A stretch of DNA of 64,000 nucleotides, from positions 26,633 to 90,632 of the forward strand of contig CAZEWN010000013.1 in assembly GCA_964516135.1 (NCBI GenBank). Direction: 5' to 3'. Source of the DNA: 34-65-8 sp964516135. GTDB taxonomy: Bacteria > Pseudomonadota > Alphaproteobacteria > Sphingomonadales > Sphingomonadaceae. The notes below the pieces were generated by a model. That model was not told the origin of the DNA. It searched no databases and saw only the letters and a list, made by a program, of their open reading frames with translations. Within the stretch, counting starts at the first letter, position 1. Each line of letters opens with the position of its first letter. The translations under genes were made by a program, and so were the position numbers. This document shows, piece after piece, positions 9,908-19,268 of the stretch.

Positions 9908-10792
9908 ATGGCGGGTTCGGCCCAGATGAAGATGCGATCCTGGTTGTTCGCGCCCGGTGATAGCGACAAGAAATGCTCCAAGGCGGTCGATGGCCTCGCT
10001 GACATCGCGATTCTCGACATCGAAGATGCAGTGGCAGAGGAGAACAAACCGCGCGCGCGCGCCATGGTCCACGATTTCCTGCGCGACCGGAACGATGGGC
10101 GGGAACGGATCTGGGTGCGGATCAATCCGCTTGCCGGGCAGCACGCTCTGGCCGATCTTGCGGCTGTGGTGCCCGCCCGGCCGGGAGGGATCATGCTGCC
10201 CAAGGCCGAAGGGCGCGAGGACGTCGAGCGGCTTCACCGGTACCTCGAAGCGCTGGAGGCGGCGCACGGGATAACGGTCGGATCAACGGCGGTAATCGTG
10301 CTGGTGACCGAGACTGCGGCGGGCATGTTCCGAACGGGCGACTATGTCGGTGCTCCGCGCCTCGCCGCGATGACCTGGGGGGCGGAGGATCTGGCCGATG
10401 CGCTGGGTGCCAGCTCCAACACCAATCCCGACGGCAGCTATGGCCACACTTTCGAATTGGCGCGCAGCCTGTGCTTGCTTGGCGCGGCGGCGGCGGGCGT
10501 CCCGGCGATCGAGACGATCCAAGCCGATTTTCGCGATCTGGACGGATTGAAGGTACGGGCCGACATGGTCCGCCGCGCCGGTTATCGTGGGATGCTGGCG
10601 ATCCACCCTGACCAAGTGCCGGTGATCAATGCCGCTTTCACACCCAGTGCTGATGAAATCGCCCACGCCCGCGAAATCGTCGCTCTGTTCGCGGCCAATC
10701 CCGGCGCGGGGACGATCGGGTGGAAGGGCGGAATGCTTGATCGTCCGCACCTGTCGCGCGCGCAGCAGCTGCTCGCGCAGGCCGGGGACTAG
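9908..10792 (+). CDS. HpcH/HpaI aldolase / CitE-like CoA ester lyase
   Basis: A 294-residue TIM-barrel protein of the CitE/HpcH family. These lyases cleave or form carbon-carbon bonds in acyl-CoA esters such as malyl-CoA, citramalyl-CoA or citryl thioesters. It shows RSWLFAPGDSDKK, the metal and acid motif ILDIEDAV, RINPL, a VTETAAG strand and the C-terminal GMLAIHPDQVPVINAAFTP region. Start at ATG 9908 is supported by an upstream GGGGAAG; the reading frame before it overlaps tRNA-Thr. It stands alone, so the substrate is unknown. Its TAG shares CTAG with the cysQ stop. Confidence 0.87.
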   Translation: MAGSAQMKMRSWLFAPGDSDKKCSKAVDGLADIAILDIEDAVAEENKPRARAMVHDFLRDRNDGRERIWVRINPLAGQHALADLAAVVPARPGGIMLPKAEGREDVERLHRYLEALEAAHGITVGSTAVIVLVTETAAGMFRTGDYVGAPRLAAMTWGAEDLADALGASSNTNPDGSYGHTFELARSLCLLGAAAAGVPAIETIQADFRDLDGLKVRADMVRRAGYRGMLAIHPDQVPVINAAFTPSADEIAHAREIVALFAANPGAGTIGWKGGMLDRPHLSRAQQLLAQAGD

Positions 10793-11520
10793 CCCCGCAC
10801 CGCGGTCAGAAGCCGTTCAGCCCATTCACGGCGGCAGATCAGCAGATCGGGCAAATAGGTATCCGCGCGGTTATAGATCAGCGGCGCGCCGTCGATCCGT
10901 GAACAGTGCAGGCCATTCGCGCGTGCCACCGCGACCGGGGCGCAGCTATCCCATTCGTGCTGACCGCCAGTGTGGATGTAGATTTCGGCCTCCCCGCGAA
11001 CTACTGACATCGCCTTCGCCCCGGCGCTGCCCATCGGTATCAGTTCCGCGCCGATCGCCTTGGCCACGGTCATTGCCTGATCGGCCGGGCGGGTGCGGCT
11101 GACCACCATGCGCGGGCGCTCGCGCGGCGGCGGGGGCGCCAGCGGCGCGTCGCTGCGGAGCACGAGGCCAAGCCCGGGCAAGGCGACCGCGCCGATCTCT
11201 GCCACTCCGTCGATCGCCAGTGCCACATGCACTGCCCAATCGCCGCGTTCCTCGGCATATTCACGGGTGCCGTCGACCGGATCGACGATCCACACACGGC
11301 GTTTGCCCAGGCGCTCGCAAGTGTCCTTGCTTTCTTCCGACAGCAGCCCGTCCTCGGGTCGCTGCGCGGCGAGGGCGCGCACAAGGAAAGTGTTGACGAC
11401 GTTGTCGCCAGCATCCCCCAATGCATTACCCTCGATCAATCCCGCATCGCGCACCGCGCAGGCAATCCTTCCGGCGGCTTCGGCGAGGGCTGCGGCGAGC
11501 TCGGCATCGCTCATGCTCAT
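10789..11520 (-). CDS. cysQ: 3'(2'),5'-bisphosphate nucleotidase
   Basis: CysQ hydrolyses 3'-phosphoadenosine 5'-phosphate, the inhibitory by-product of PAPS use, to AMP. The 243-residue product has the inositol-monophosphatase-fold motifs SEESKDT and WIVDPVDGTREYAEERGDWAVHVAL, whose acidic residues bind metal, plus a C-terminal HEWDSCAPVAVARANGL. It is the last gene of cysD-cysNC-cysQ; its ATG overlaps the cysNC stop by four bases, so the three are translationally coupled. Confidence 0.93.
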   Translation of the reverse strand: MSMSDAELAAALAEAAGRIACAVRDAGLIEGNALGDAGDNVVNTFLVRALAAQRPEDGLLSEESKDTCERLGKRRVWIVDPVDGTREYAEERGDWAVHVALAIDGVAEIGAVALPGLGLVLRSDAPLAPPPPRERPRMVVSRTRPADQAMTVAKAIGAELIPMGSAGAKAMSVVRGEAEIYIHTGGQHEWDSCAPVAVARANGLHCSRIDGAPLIYNRADTYLPDLLICRREWAERLLTAVRG

Positions 11521-13430
11521 TTGAGCGGCAGGATCGCGCGGATGATGTGCTCGGCGGCTTCGGCGGGGGTCATTTCCACGGTATTGACCCGGATGTCGGG
11601 GTTCTCGGGCGGCTCATAGGGGCTGTCGATTCCGGTAAAGTTCTTCAACTGGCCACTGCGCGCCTTCTTGTAGAGCCCCTTCACGTCGCGCGCCTCGGCC
11701 ACTTCCAGCGGAGTGTCGACGAAGATTTCGATGAATTCGCCGTCGGGGATCATTTTTCGCACCATCTCGCGCTCGGCGCGGAACGGGCTGATGAAGGCGG
11801 TCAGCACGATCAGGCCCGCGTCGGTCATCAATCGAGCGACCTCGCCAACACGGCGGATGTTCTCGATCCGGTCGGCCTCGGTAAAGCCCAAGTCCCTGTT
11901 CAACCCGTGGCGCACGTTGTCGCCATCAAGCAGGAAGGTGTGGCGATTGATCAGGTTGAGGCGCTTTTCCACCTCGTTGGCGATGGTCGACTTGCCTGAT
12001 CCCGACAGCCCGGTGAACCAGAGCACGCGCGGTTTCTGGTTCTTGAGGTTGGCATGTTCCTCGCGGGTTACGTCGACCGGTTGCCAGTGGACGTTCTGCG
12101 CCCGCCGCAGGCTGAAATGGAGCATGCCCGCAGCGACCGTGCGATTGGTCAGCTTGTCGATCAGGATGAACCCGCCGAGGCTGCGGTTGTCGGCATAGCG
12201 TTCGAACACGATCGGTCGATCGGTCGCCAGCTCGGCGACGCCGATTGCATTCAATTCCAGCGTCTTGGCGGCGAGGTGCTCGCCCGGGCTGTTTACGTTG
12301 ATCGCATACTTGGGCTGCTGGACGGTGGCGGAGACAGTCTGGGTGCCGAGCTTCAGCCAGTACCCTCGCCCAACGTGCATCGGCGCGTCATCCATCCAAA
12401 CCAGCGTCGCCTCGAACTGGTCGGCGACTTCGGGCGGAGAATCGGTGGCGGCGATCACGTCGCCGCGCGAACAATCTATTTCGTCGGCGAAGCACAGTGT
12501 GACCGATTGGCCCGCGACGGCTTCCTCGAGATCTCCGTCGAGCGTTACGATCCGGGTCACGGACGAGGTCTTGCCGGAGGGCAGTACGCGCACCGTTGCG
12601 CCCCGCCTGATCGAGCCACTGGAAACCAGCCCGGCGAAGCCACGAAAATCGAGATTGGGCCGGTTGACCCATTGCACCGGCAGGCGAAACGGTTTCTGCT
12701 GATCAAGGCCGGCGTGCACGTGGACCGTTTCGAGATGGTCGATCAGCACCGGCCCTGTATACCACGGCATCGCGGTGGAGGTGGACGTGATGTTGTCGCC
12801 CTGCAGGCCAGAGATGGGGATGGCGGTAAAGGCGTCGATCCCGATACTTGCGGCGAACGCGCGATAGTCCGCCACGATGGCTTCGTACCGTGCCTGACTA
12901 TAGTCTATAAGGTCCATCTTGTTCACGGCAAGTACCAGATTGGTTATGCCCAACTGGTGACACAGGAAGCTGTGGCGCCGTGTCTGGGTCAGCACCCCTT
13001 TGCGCGCGTCAATCAGGATGACCGCGAGATCCGCCGTGCTCGCGCCGGTGACCATATTGCGGGTGTACTGCTCATGTCCGGGGCAATCCGCGACGATGAA
13101 CTTGCGTTTCTCGGTGGTGAAGAAGCGATAGGCGACGTCGATCGTGATGCCTTGCTCACGTTCGGCGGCGAGCCCGTCGACCAGCAGGGCGAAATCGATT
13201 TCCTGCCCCTGCGTGCCGACGCGTTTGCTGTCGCTCTCCAGCGCAGCAAGTTGATCTTCGAAGATCATCTTGGAATCGTACAGCAGCCGCCCGATCAGCG
13301 TCGATTTACCGTCATCGACGCTGCCGCAGGTGATGAACCGCAGCATGGTCTTGTTCTGGTGCGCCGCAAGATAGGCATCGATATCCTCCGCGATCAGCGC
13401 GTCGGCGCGGTAGGTCACGTCCGCGTCCAT
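11517..13430 (-). CDS. cysNC: Bifunctional sulfate adenylyltransferase subunit 1 / adenylylsulfate kinase
   Basis: A 637-residue fusion. The N-terminal part (about 25-440) is the CysN GTPase with G1 GSVDDGKST, the switch segment AEREQGITIDVAYRFF, G3 DCPGH and G4 NKMD, followed by two beta-barrel domains. The C-terminal part (about 455-637) is APS kinase, with P-loop GLSGSGKST, DGDNVRHGL and FISPFRAER. With CysD it makes APS from sulfate and ATP, then phosphorylates APS to PAPS. The start overlaps the cysD stop (TGATG). Confidence 0.96.
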   Translation of the reverse strand: MDADVTYRADALIAEDIDAYLAAHQNKTMLRFITCGSVDDGKSTLIGRLLYDSKMIFEDQLAALESDSKRVGTQGQEIDFALLVDGLAAEREQGITIDVAYRFFTTEKRKFIVADCPGHEQYTRNMVTGASTADLAVILIDARKGVLTQTRRHSFLCHQLGITNLVLAVNKMDLIDYSQARYEAIVADYRAFAASIGIDAFTAIPISGLQGDNITSTSTAMPWYTGPVLIDHLETVHVHAGLDQQKPFRLPVQWVNRPNLDFRGFAGLVSSGSIRRGATVRVLPSGKTSSVTRIVTLDGDLEEAVAGQSVTLCFADEIDCSRGDVIAATDSPPEVADQFEATLVWMDDAPMHVGRGYWLKLGTQTVSATVQQPKYAINVNSPGEHLAAKTLELNAIGVAELATDRPIVFERYADNRSLGGFILIDKLTNRTVAAGMLHFSLRRAQNVHWQPVDVTREEHANLKNQKPRVLWFTGLSGSGKSTIANEVEKRLNLINRHTFLLDGDNVRHGLNRDLGFTEADRIENIRRVGEVARLMTDAGLIVLTAFISPFRAEREMVRKMIPDGEFIEIFVDTPLEVAEARDVKGLYKKARSGQLKNFTGIDSPYEPPENPDIRVNTVEMTPAEAAEHIIRAILPLK

Positions 13431-14329
13431 CAGAAATACCCCTCCTGCTTCTTCTTTTCCATCGACGCATCCCCCGCGTCGCGGTCAATTGCGCGACCCT
13501 GGCGTTCGCTGGTCGTGGTGAGCAGCATTTCCTGGATTACTTCGGTGAGGCTGGCAGCCTCGCTTTCCACCGCACCGGTCAGTGGATAGCAGCCGAGCGT
13601 GCGGAAGCGGATTGAGCGCAAAACCGGCTCCTCGCCCGGGATCAGGCGGAAACGGTCGTCATCGACCATCAGCAGCATTCCGTCGCGCTCGACCGTAGGC
13701 CGCGGCGCGGCGAAATAGAGCGGGACAATCTCGATCCTTTCCAGATGGATGTACTGCCAGATGTCCAGCTCGGTCCAGTTCGACAGCGGAAACACGCGAA
13801 TGCTTTCGCCCCTGGCCTTGCGAGCGTTGTAGAGGTTCCACAGCTCGGGCCGCTGGCTCTTCGGATCCCATCCGTGGCTTGCGGTCCGGAAGCTGAACAC
13901 GCGTTCCTTGGCCCGGCTCTTCTCCTCGTCGCGCCGCGCCCCACCGAAAGCGGCGTCGAAGCCGTGCTGGTCGAGCGCTTGCTTGAGCCCTTGGGTTTTC
14001 CACATGTCGGTATGAACGGGCCCGTGGTCGAACGGGTTGATACCCTGCGCCTTCGCCTCGGGATTTTGGTGGACCAGCAGTTCCATCCCCGCGTCGCGCG
14101 CTGCTTTTTCGCGCAGGGCGTACATCTCGCGGAACTTCCACGTCGTGTCGACATGGAGCAGCGGAAATGGCGGCGGCGCGGGGAAGAACGCCTTTTTCGC
14201 CAAGTGGAGCATCACCGCGCTGTCCTTGCCGATCGAATAAAGCATGACCGGGCGTTCCGCCTCGGCCACGACCTCGCGCATGATGTGGATGCTTTCGGCT
14301 TCGAGCCGTTGCAAGTGGGTGAGGGTCAT
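13430..14329 (-). CDS. cysD: Sulfate adenylyltransferase subunit 2
   Basis: CysD is the ATP-pyrophosphatase subunit of ATP sulfurylase and works in complex with CysN. The 299-residue product starts MTLTHLQRLEAESIHIMREV, the usual CysD start; the frame is open further upstream but without homology. The PP-loop YSIGKDSAVMLH, the AAFGGARRDEEKSRAKER segment and the RFRTLGCYPLTGA motif near the C-terminus are characteristic. First gene of the cysD-cysNC-cysQ operon; the divergent 210 bp up to the FMN reductase gene should hold its promoter. Confidence 0.96.
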   Translation of the reverse strand: MTLTHLQRLEAESIHIMREVVAEAERPVMLYSIGKDSAVMLHLAKKAFFPAPPPFPLLHVDTTWKFREMYALREKAARDAGMELLVHQNPEAKAQGINPFDHGPVHTDMWKTQGLKQALDQHGFDAAFGGARRDEEKSRAKERVFSFRTASHGWDPKSQRPELWNLYNARKARGESIRVFPLSNWTELDIWQYIHLERIEIVPLYFAAPRPTVERDGMLLMVDDDRFRLIPGEEPVLRSIRFRTLGCYPLTGAVESEAASLTEVIQEMLLTTTSERQGRAIDRDAGDASMEKKKQEGYF

Positions 14330-14539
14330 GGGCACCTGAAACTGTCTTCGCGAACGTCGGGGGAAGGTTCGTGTCCGTGCCATAGCCGCCGACCAGCCCG
14401 GGCGGAGGCACGAATTTTTCGCAAGCTGGATGGATTTGCTTGCCGATGCATCCCCACCGGCGCATCGCTTGACTAGCATCGGCCCAGCACCCAATGCGTT
14501 GCGGGTGACCAGCAACCGCCACAACGCAGCCCGCCCCCG

Positions 14540-15109
14540 ATGCCGCTGATCGTCGGGATCGGAGGAACCCAGCGCCCCAATTCGATCAGCGAGCGGCTGG
14601 TGCGGAGTGTGCTGGAAGCGACAGCGCGGCTGGGTGTTGAAACGCGGATGTTCGGCGGGCCGGAACTCGCGCAGTTGCCGCACTACGACCCCTATCACCA
14701 GAACCGCACCGCGCTGGAGATTGACTTCGTCGAGGCGGTGCGTGCCGCCGATGGTATCGTGATCGCCTCGCCCAGCTACCACGGCGGCGTGTCAGGGCTG
14801 ATCAAGAACGCGATCGACCTGCTGGAGGAACTGCGGCTGGACGAGCGGCCCTATCTCGACGGGCGCCCTGTCGGACTGGTCGTTGCGGCGGCCGGGTGGC
14901 AAGCGGGTGGGGTGACGCTGGCGGCGCTGCGGGGCATTGTCCATGCCATGCGCGGCTGGCCCACGCCGATGGGCATCGCGATCAATTCCGTCGAGCAGCG
15001 CCCGTTCGACGATAGCGGCGCGCTGGCCGACAGGCAGATTGCCGAACAGATCGAGGTCATGGCCCGGCAACTGGCTGCGGGCTGCATCGGGCTAAGCCAG
15101 CGGATCTGA
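14540..15109 (+). CDS. NAD(P)H-dependent FMN reductase
   Basis: A 189-residue flavodoxin-fold protein of the NADPH-dependent FMN reductase family. It shows IGGTQRPNSISERL (phosphate-binding loop for FMN) and ASPSYHGGVSGLIKNAIDLLEEL, the typical second motif. Such proteins reduce flavin for partner monooxygenases or act as quinone or azo reductases. It is divergent from cysD, which suggests a sulfur link such as SsuE or MsuE, but no sulfonate monooxygenase is nearby. It is followed after 19 bp by the acyl-CoA dehydrogenase pair. Confidence 0.82.
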   Translation: MPLIVGIGGTQRPNSISERLVRSVLEATARLGVETRMFGGPELAQLPHYDPYHQNRTALEIDFVEAVRAADGIVIASPSYHGGVSGLIKNAIDLLEELRLDERPYLDGRPVGLVVAAAGWQAGGVTLAALRGIVHAMRGWPTPMGIAINSVEQRPFDDSGALADRQIAEQIEVMARQLAAGCIGLSQRI

Positions 15110-15128
15110 CGGGGCTGGGCAAGGTGCG

Positions 15129-16280
15129 ATGTTCGACAGCCTGACCCTTGCCGCCATTCCGGATGAAGACGAGGCGCTCCGCCCGCGCGTGCGCGAACTG
15201 GCGCGCGGCGCCGTGGCCGGGCTTTCGCTGGAGCAGCGGGCGCGGTCATGGTCGGGCTTTGACGCAGGGTTTAGCCGGCGGTTGGGGCAGGCGGGCCTGC
15301 TCGGGCTGACTTTACCCTGCGAATACAACGGCGGCGGGCGCGGGCCTTTTGCGCGGTTCGTGGTTGTGGAAGAACTGCTTGCCGCGGGCGCACCAGTGGC
15401 GGCGCACTGGATTGCCGACCGCCAAAGCGCGCCCTTGATCCTCAATTACGGGACCGAGGCGCAGCGTCGGTTCTTCCTGCCGCGCATCTGCCGGGGGGAG
15501 GCGCTGTTCTGCATAGGAATGAGCGAGCCGGGATCAGGCTCTGACCTCGCCTCGGTCCGCGCGCGTGCGGTACGGGCGGACGGCGGGTGGCGGCTGAATG
15601 GCCAGAAGATCTGGACGACCAACGCGCTCCATTCCGATTACATGATCGCGCTGGTCCGCACTTCCGGCACCGCTAACGACCGCCAGGCCGGCCTATCGCA
15701 GGTGATCGTCGACCTGAAAGCGCCCGGTGTCACTGTGCGCCCCATCGCGGACCTCGCCGGTGACAAACATTTCGCCGAAGTGTTTTTCGAAGATGTCACG
15801 CTGGGTGAAGACGCGCTGATTGGGGCGGAGGGGCAGGGGTGGCAGCAGGTCACTGCCGAACTGGCATTCGAGCGCAGCGGACCGGAGCGTATCTATTCGA
15901 GCATGATCGTGCTTGACGGCTGGCTCGCGCATCTGCGCGCCGCGGGGCGGCGCGACGATGCCACCACCGCGCTGATTGGTGGGTTTGTCGCGCGCCTTGC
16001 CGCGTTGCGGGCAATGTCCATCGCTTGCACCGCAAGGCTGGCGGCGGGAGAGAGCCCCGTGGTGGAGGCTTCGCTGGTCAAGGACCTCGGCACCGCGTTC
16101 GAGCAGGAACTGCCGCTGGCGATCGCCGACGATCTCGCCGCGCATCCGGAGGAGGCGGCAGATGCCGATCTCCTGGCGGCGCTGCGATACACCACGCTGG
16201 TCGCGCCCAGCTTCTCGCTGCGCGGCGGCACGCGCGAGATCCTGCGCGGGATCATCGCGCGCGGGCTGGGTCTGCGCTGA
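15129..16280 (+). CDS. Acyl-CoA dehydrogenase, large partner of a pair
   Basis: A 383-residue acyl-CoA dehydrogenase with all three domains: helical N-terminus, middle beta domain with CIGMSEPGSGSDLASV and WRLNGQKIWTTNA, and a C-terminal helical bundle ending SFSLRGGTREILRGIIARGLGLR. It oxidises an acyl-CoA to the enoyl-CoA with FAD. The ACAD gene that follows overlaps by one base and is short, so the two probably form a heteromeric enzyme as known for steroid side-chain ACADs (FadE28-FadE29 type). Substrate unknown. Confidence 0.9.
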   Translation: MFDSLTLAAIPDEDEALRPRVRELARGAVAGLSLEQRARSWSGFDAGFSRRLGQAGLLGLTLPCEYNGGGRGPFARFVVVEELLAAGAPVAAHWIADRQSAPLILNYGTEAQRRFFLPRICRGEALFCIGMSEPGSGSDLASVRARAVRADGGWRLNGQKIWTTNALHSDYMIALVRTSGTANDRQAGLSQVIVDLKAPGVTVRPIADLAGDKHFAEVFFEDVTLGEDALIGAEGQGWQQVTAELAFERSGPERIYSSMIVLDGWLAHLRAAGRRDDATTALIGGFVARLAALRAMSIACTARLAAGESPVVEASLVKDLGTAFEQELPLAIADDLAAHPEEAADADLLAALRYTTLVAPSFSLRGGTREILRGIIARGLGLR

Positions 16281-17005
16281 TGGAGGCGAACGAGTTCCTC
16301 GAACCGTTCGAGCGGATGCTGGCGGAGTTGTTCCCGCCCGCGCGGGTGCGGGCGATAGAGGCAGGTGATCCCGGCACGGCGGAGTGGGCGGCGGTCGAGC
16401 AATCGGGGTTCCTCGATGCCTTGGGGTCGGAGGACGCTGGCGGCGCGGCACTGGCGCCGGGCGAGGTGCTGCCGCTGTTCATGGCGCTCGGCCGCCATGC
16501 GGCGCCCTTGCCGGTGGGCGAGACGATGCTCGCGCGCGCTGGCCATCGCAATGCCCTGCCGCTGTTGCGCGCCGCGCAGATCGCGGGAGCGGCCGAGCGG
16601 GTGCTGGCCATGAGCGTCACCTATGCCAATGAGCGCACACAGTTCGGCAAACCGATCGGGCGGCAACAGGCGGTGCAGCAGCAGCTAGCTGTTATGGCAG
16701 AGGACGTGGTCGCCACGCGGCTGGCGGCGCAACTTGCGGCGGGGCGCGGCTGGCCTTCGCCGGAAAGCATCGCGGCGGCGAAGTCGGTCGCCTCGGCGGC
16801 GGCGGCGCGGATAGCCAACACCGCCCACGCGGTCCACGGCGCGATCGGGATCAGCGCGGAATACGACCTCCAGCTATACACTCGCCGCCTGCACCAGTGG
16901 CGGCTGGATCATGGGGCGGAGACGCTGTGGAACCGGCGGCTCGGCGCGGCGGTGCTCGGTCGCGATGCAACCGCGCTGGATTGGATCCGCAACGAGTTGT
17001 TCTAG
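16280..17005 (+). CDS. Short acyl-CoA dehydrogenase-like subunit
   Basis: A 241-residue protein matching mainly the C-terminal domain of acyl-CoA dehydrogenases: MSVTYANERTQFGKPIGRQQAVQQQLA, then AAAKSVASAAAARIANTAHAVHGAIGISAEYDLQLYTRRLHQWR. The N-terminal and middle domains are much reduced (about 105 residues before the QFGKPIG motif), so it is unlikely to work alone. It starts at an ATG overlapping the previous stop (TGATG). Its stop shares CTAG with the convergent dehydratase. The pairing with the longer ACAD suggests one alpha-beta enzyme. Confidence 0.85.
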   Translation: MEANEFLEPFERMLAELFPPARVRAIEAGDPGTAEWAAVEQSGFLDALGSEDAGGAALAPGEVLPLFMALGRHAAPLPVGETMLARAGHRNALPLLRAAQIAGAAERVLAMSVTYANERTQFGKPIGRQQAVQQQLAVMAEDVVATRLAAQLAAGRGWPSPESIAAAKSVASAAAARIANTAHAVHGAIGISAEYDLQLYTRRLHQWRLDHGAETLWNRRLGAAVLGRDATALDWIRNELF

Positions 17006-17835
17006 CCGAAGGTCGCGCTCGCCTGCATCGCCATCTCGCCGCGTTCGTTGCGCACCCACAGCGACAGGCCTCTATCGCTCTCCGCCGCTTCGAGATGCAA
17101 TGTCCGGTCGACGAACAGCGGCGCGAGGCCGCGAAAGGTGAAGCTCGCCAGGCGTTGTCCTGGCTGCAACCTGCTTGCGAAACCTTGCAGTAGTGTGGCG
17201 GTCAGCGGGCCGTGGACCACCAACGCGGGATAGCCTTCCACCCCGGTGGCGTAGGGTGTGTCGTAATGTATCCGGTGCCCATTGAACGTCAGCGCGGAAT
17301 AGCGGAACAGCAACGGCGCATCGGGACGGACCGGCTCGCTCCATTGCGCGCGCGGGGCTGGTTTGCCTTGAGGCGCGGAATCGCCAGGCAAGGGGTGCCC
17401 GCGGTAGACGAGGTCCTGCTCTTCCTCGATCGCGATCACGCTCCCTTGCGACGTGGTGTGGCGCAGGGTCACGAAGACCAGCGTGCCACTGCGCCCCGCC
17501 TTGCGGTCAATGCTGATGATTTCGCTGTGCTTCTCCGCCGGCGCTCCGATCGGCAGCGGCGCGTGATACGTCAGCCGACTGCCCGCCCACATCCGGCGCG
17601 GCAATTCGATCGGCGGCAGGAACCCACCGCGTCGCGGGTGTCCGTCCTCGCCCAGCGCGCTTTGCGGGGCGGCAGGGTTGAAGAAGAGCCACTGCCACCC
17701 GGGCGGCAGTGGATCGCCTTCGCCCGGCGCAGGGGCAAGGTCGAGCGTGGCGGCGAGTTGGGCGACGCGCGGCGCCCAGATATCCTCCGCGACCGTCTGA
17801 CTGCGGCCGACCCAGGCCGCCCATTCATCGTCCAT
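17002..17835 (-). CDS. FAS1-like/MaoC-type hot-dog acyl-CoA dehydratase
   Basis: A 277-residue protein of the family containing HTD2-like and mesaconyl-C4-CoA hydratase-like enzymes, which add or remove water from acyl-CoA. It has an N-terminal hot-dog with FLPPIELPRRMWAGSRL and a C-terminal half with FRYSALTFNGHRIHYDTPYATGVEGYPALVVHGPL, where the His and Asp expected of the hydratase motif are visible. It starts at MDDEWAAWVG; the frame before that is unsupported. Only 8 bp separate it from the upstream aldehyde dehydrogenase on the same strand, so the two are likely co-transcribed. Confidence 0.83.
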   Translation of the reverse strand: MDDEWAAWVGRSQTVAEDIWAPRVAQLAATLDLAPAPGEGDPLPPGWQWLFFNPAAPQSALGEDGHPRRGGFLPPIELPRRMWAGSRLTYHAPLPIGAPAEKHSEIISIDRKAGRSGTLVFVTLRHTTSQGSVIAIEEEQDLVYRGHPLPGDSAPQGKPAPRAQWSEPVRPDAPLLFRYSALTFNGHRIHYDTPYATGVEGYPALVVHGPLTATLLQGFASRLQPGQRLASFTFRGLAPLFVDRTLHLEAAESDRGLSLWVRNERGEMAMQASATFG

Positions 17836-17843
17836 CGCGCGCC

Positions 17844-19268
17844 TCAGACGTTCGCGTTCTTCTTCACCGTAATCACCTGCGGATAGGTGAATTCGAGCAG
17901 ACCTTCCTTGCCGTATTCGGCGCCGAAGCCGGACTGCTTGTGCCCGCCGAACGGGGCGAACGGCGACAGGTGCAGGTATTCGTTGATCCACACCGTGCCC
18001 GTTTCGAGTTGCTCCGCGATCCGCACTCCGCGATCAGTGTCCTTGGTCCAGACCGCGCCGGCAAGGCCGTATTCGGAGTTATTGGCGCGCGCGATCACTT
18101 CCTCGTCACTAGAGAACTTCATCAGCGGCATGACCGGGCCAAACTGTTCTTCGGCCACGATCCGCGCGTCTTCGGGCGGATTGTCAAGGATCGTGATCGG
18201 GACGTAATAACCGGTACCCGACGGGTCGCCAGCATCGCCGCCGGCGAGGAACTTGTAACCTTTGTCCCTGGCATCCTGGATCAGTTCCAGCACGCGCTCG
18301 TACTGCTTGCGGTTCTGGATCGGCCCGACGCCGGTTCCCTGTTCCGACCCGTCACCCACCTTCACCGTTCGGGCATAGTCGGCGATCGCCTTGCTGAGAT
18401 CGTCGTAAATATCCTCGTGGATATAGACCCGCTTGGCAGCGACGCAGATCTGCCCGGCGTTGGAGAAGCTCGACCAAAACAACTGCTCCGCCACCTTTTC
18501 GACGTCGGCATCAGGCAGCACGATCGAGGCGTCATTGCCGCCCAGTTCCAGCGTGATGCGCTTCAGATCCTTCGACGCGCCTTCCATGATCTTCTTCCCC
18601 GTCGCGGTGGAGCCGGTGAAGGTGATCTTGTCGATATCGGTATGCTCGGTAATCAGCGGGCCGAGCGCATCCTCGCCGGTGACGACGTTGACGACGCCAG
18701 CGGGCACCGCATCCTTGATCAGTTCGGCCAGCCGCAGCGTGGTCAGCGGTGTGAAGGGCGAGGGCTTCAAGACAATGGTGCAGCCCGAAAGGATCGCGGG
18801 CGCAATCTTCTGCACCGCCATCATTACCGGGAAATTCCACGGCACGATCCCGCCGACCACGCCCACCGGCACGCGCCGCGTCCGGCTGAGGCGGGCGTCC
18901 GAATCCTCGTTGATCTCGTCTTCCAGATCGAGCGTTGCCTGCGCGCCCGCCATCATCGAAGCGCCGATGATCTCGCCCTTCGCCTGTGCGTGGGGTTTGC
19001 CCTGCTCGGCGGTGAGCAGGCGGTGAAGCTCGTCCGCGTTTTCCTTAATGATCGCGGAAATGCGCTGCACCGCGGCGCGGCGCTCCGCGATCGGCGTCTT
19101 CGACCAGGTCTTGAAGGCGCGGCGCGCGGCGGCGACGGCGGTGTCGAGCTCGTCCTTGCCGCAAGCGGGCACGCGGCCGATCACGTTCTCGTTGGCGGGA
19201 TTGACGACGTCGAACCACTGGCCGTTGTCAGTCATCCGGCCGTCGATCAGGTTGCGGTAGTCGGTCAT
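17844..19268 (-). CDS. NAD(P)-dependent aldehyde dehydrogenase
   Basis: A 474-residue aldehyde dehydrogenase. The catalytic cysteine lies in SNAGQICVAAKR, the general base glutamate in LELGGNDASIV, and the cofactor-binding loop in FTGSTATGKKI; GIVPWNFPVMMA and EEQFGPVMPLMKF are also present. The pattern fits the medium-chain or succinate-semialdehyde group. Its chemistry (aldehyde to acid) and its operon partner (hydratase) suggest a catabolic pathway that also uses the facing ACAD pair. Substrate not determined. Confidence 0.92.
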   Translation of the reverse strand: MTDYRNLIDGRMTDNGQWFDVVNPANENVIGRVPACGKDELDTAVAAARRAFKTWSKTPIAERRAAVQRISAIIKENADELHRLLTAEQGKPHAQAKGEIIGASMMAGAQATLDLEDEINEDSDARLSRTRRVPVGVVGGIVPWNFPVMMAVQKIAPAILSGCTIVLKPSPFTPLTTLRLAELIKDAVPAGVVNVVTGEDALGPLITEHTDIDKITFTGSTATGKKIMEGASKDLKRITLELGGNDASIVLPDADVEKVAEQLFWSSFSNAGQICVAAKRVYIHEDIYDDLSKAIADYARTVKVGDGSEQGTGVGPIQNRKQYERVLELIQDARDKGYKFLAGGDAGDPSGTGYYVPITILDNPPEDARIVAEEQFGPVMPLMKFSSDEEVIARANNSEYGLAGAVWTKDTDRGVRIAEQLETGTVWINEYLHLSPFAPFGGHKQSGFGAEYGKEGLLEFTYPQVITVKKNANV

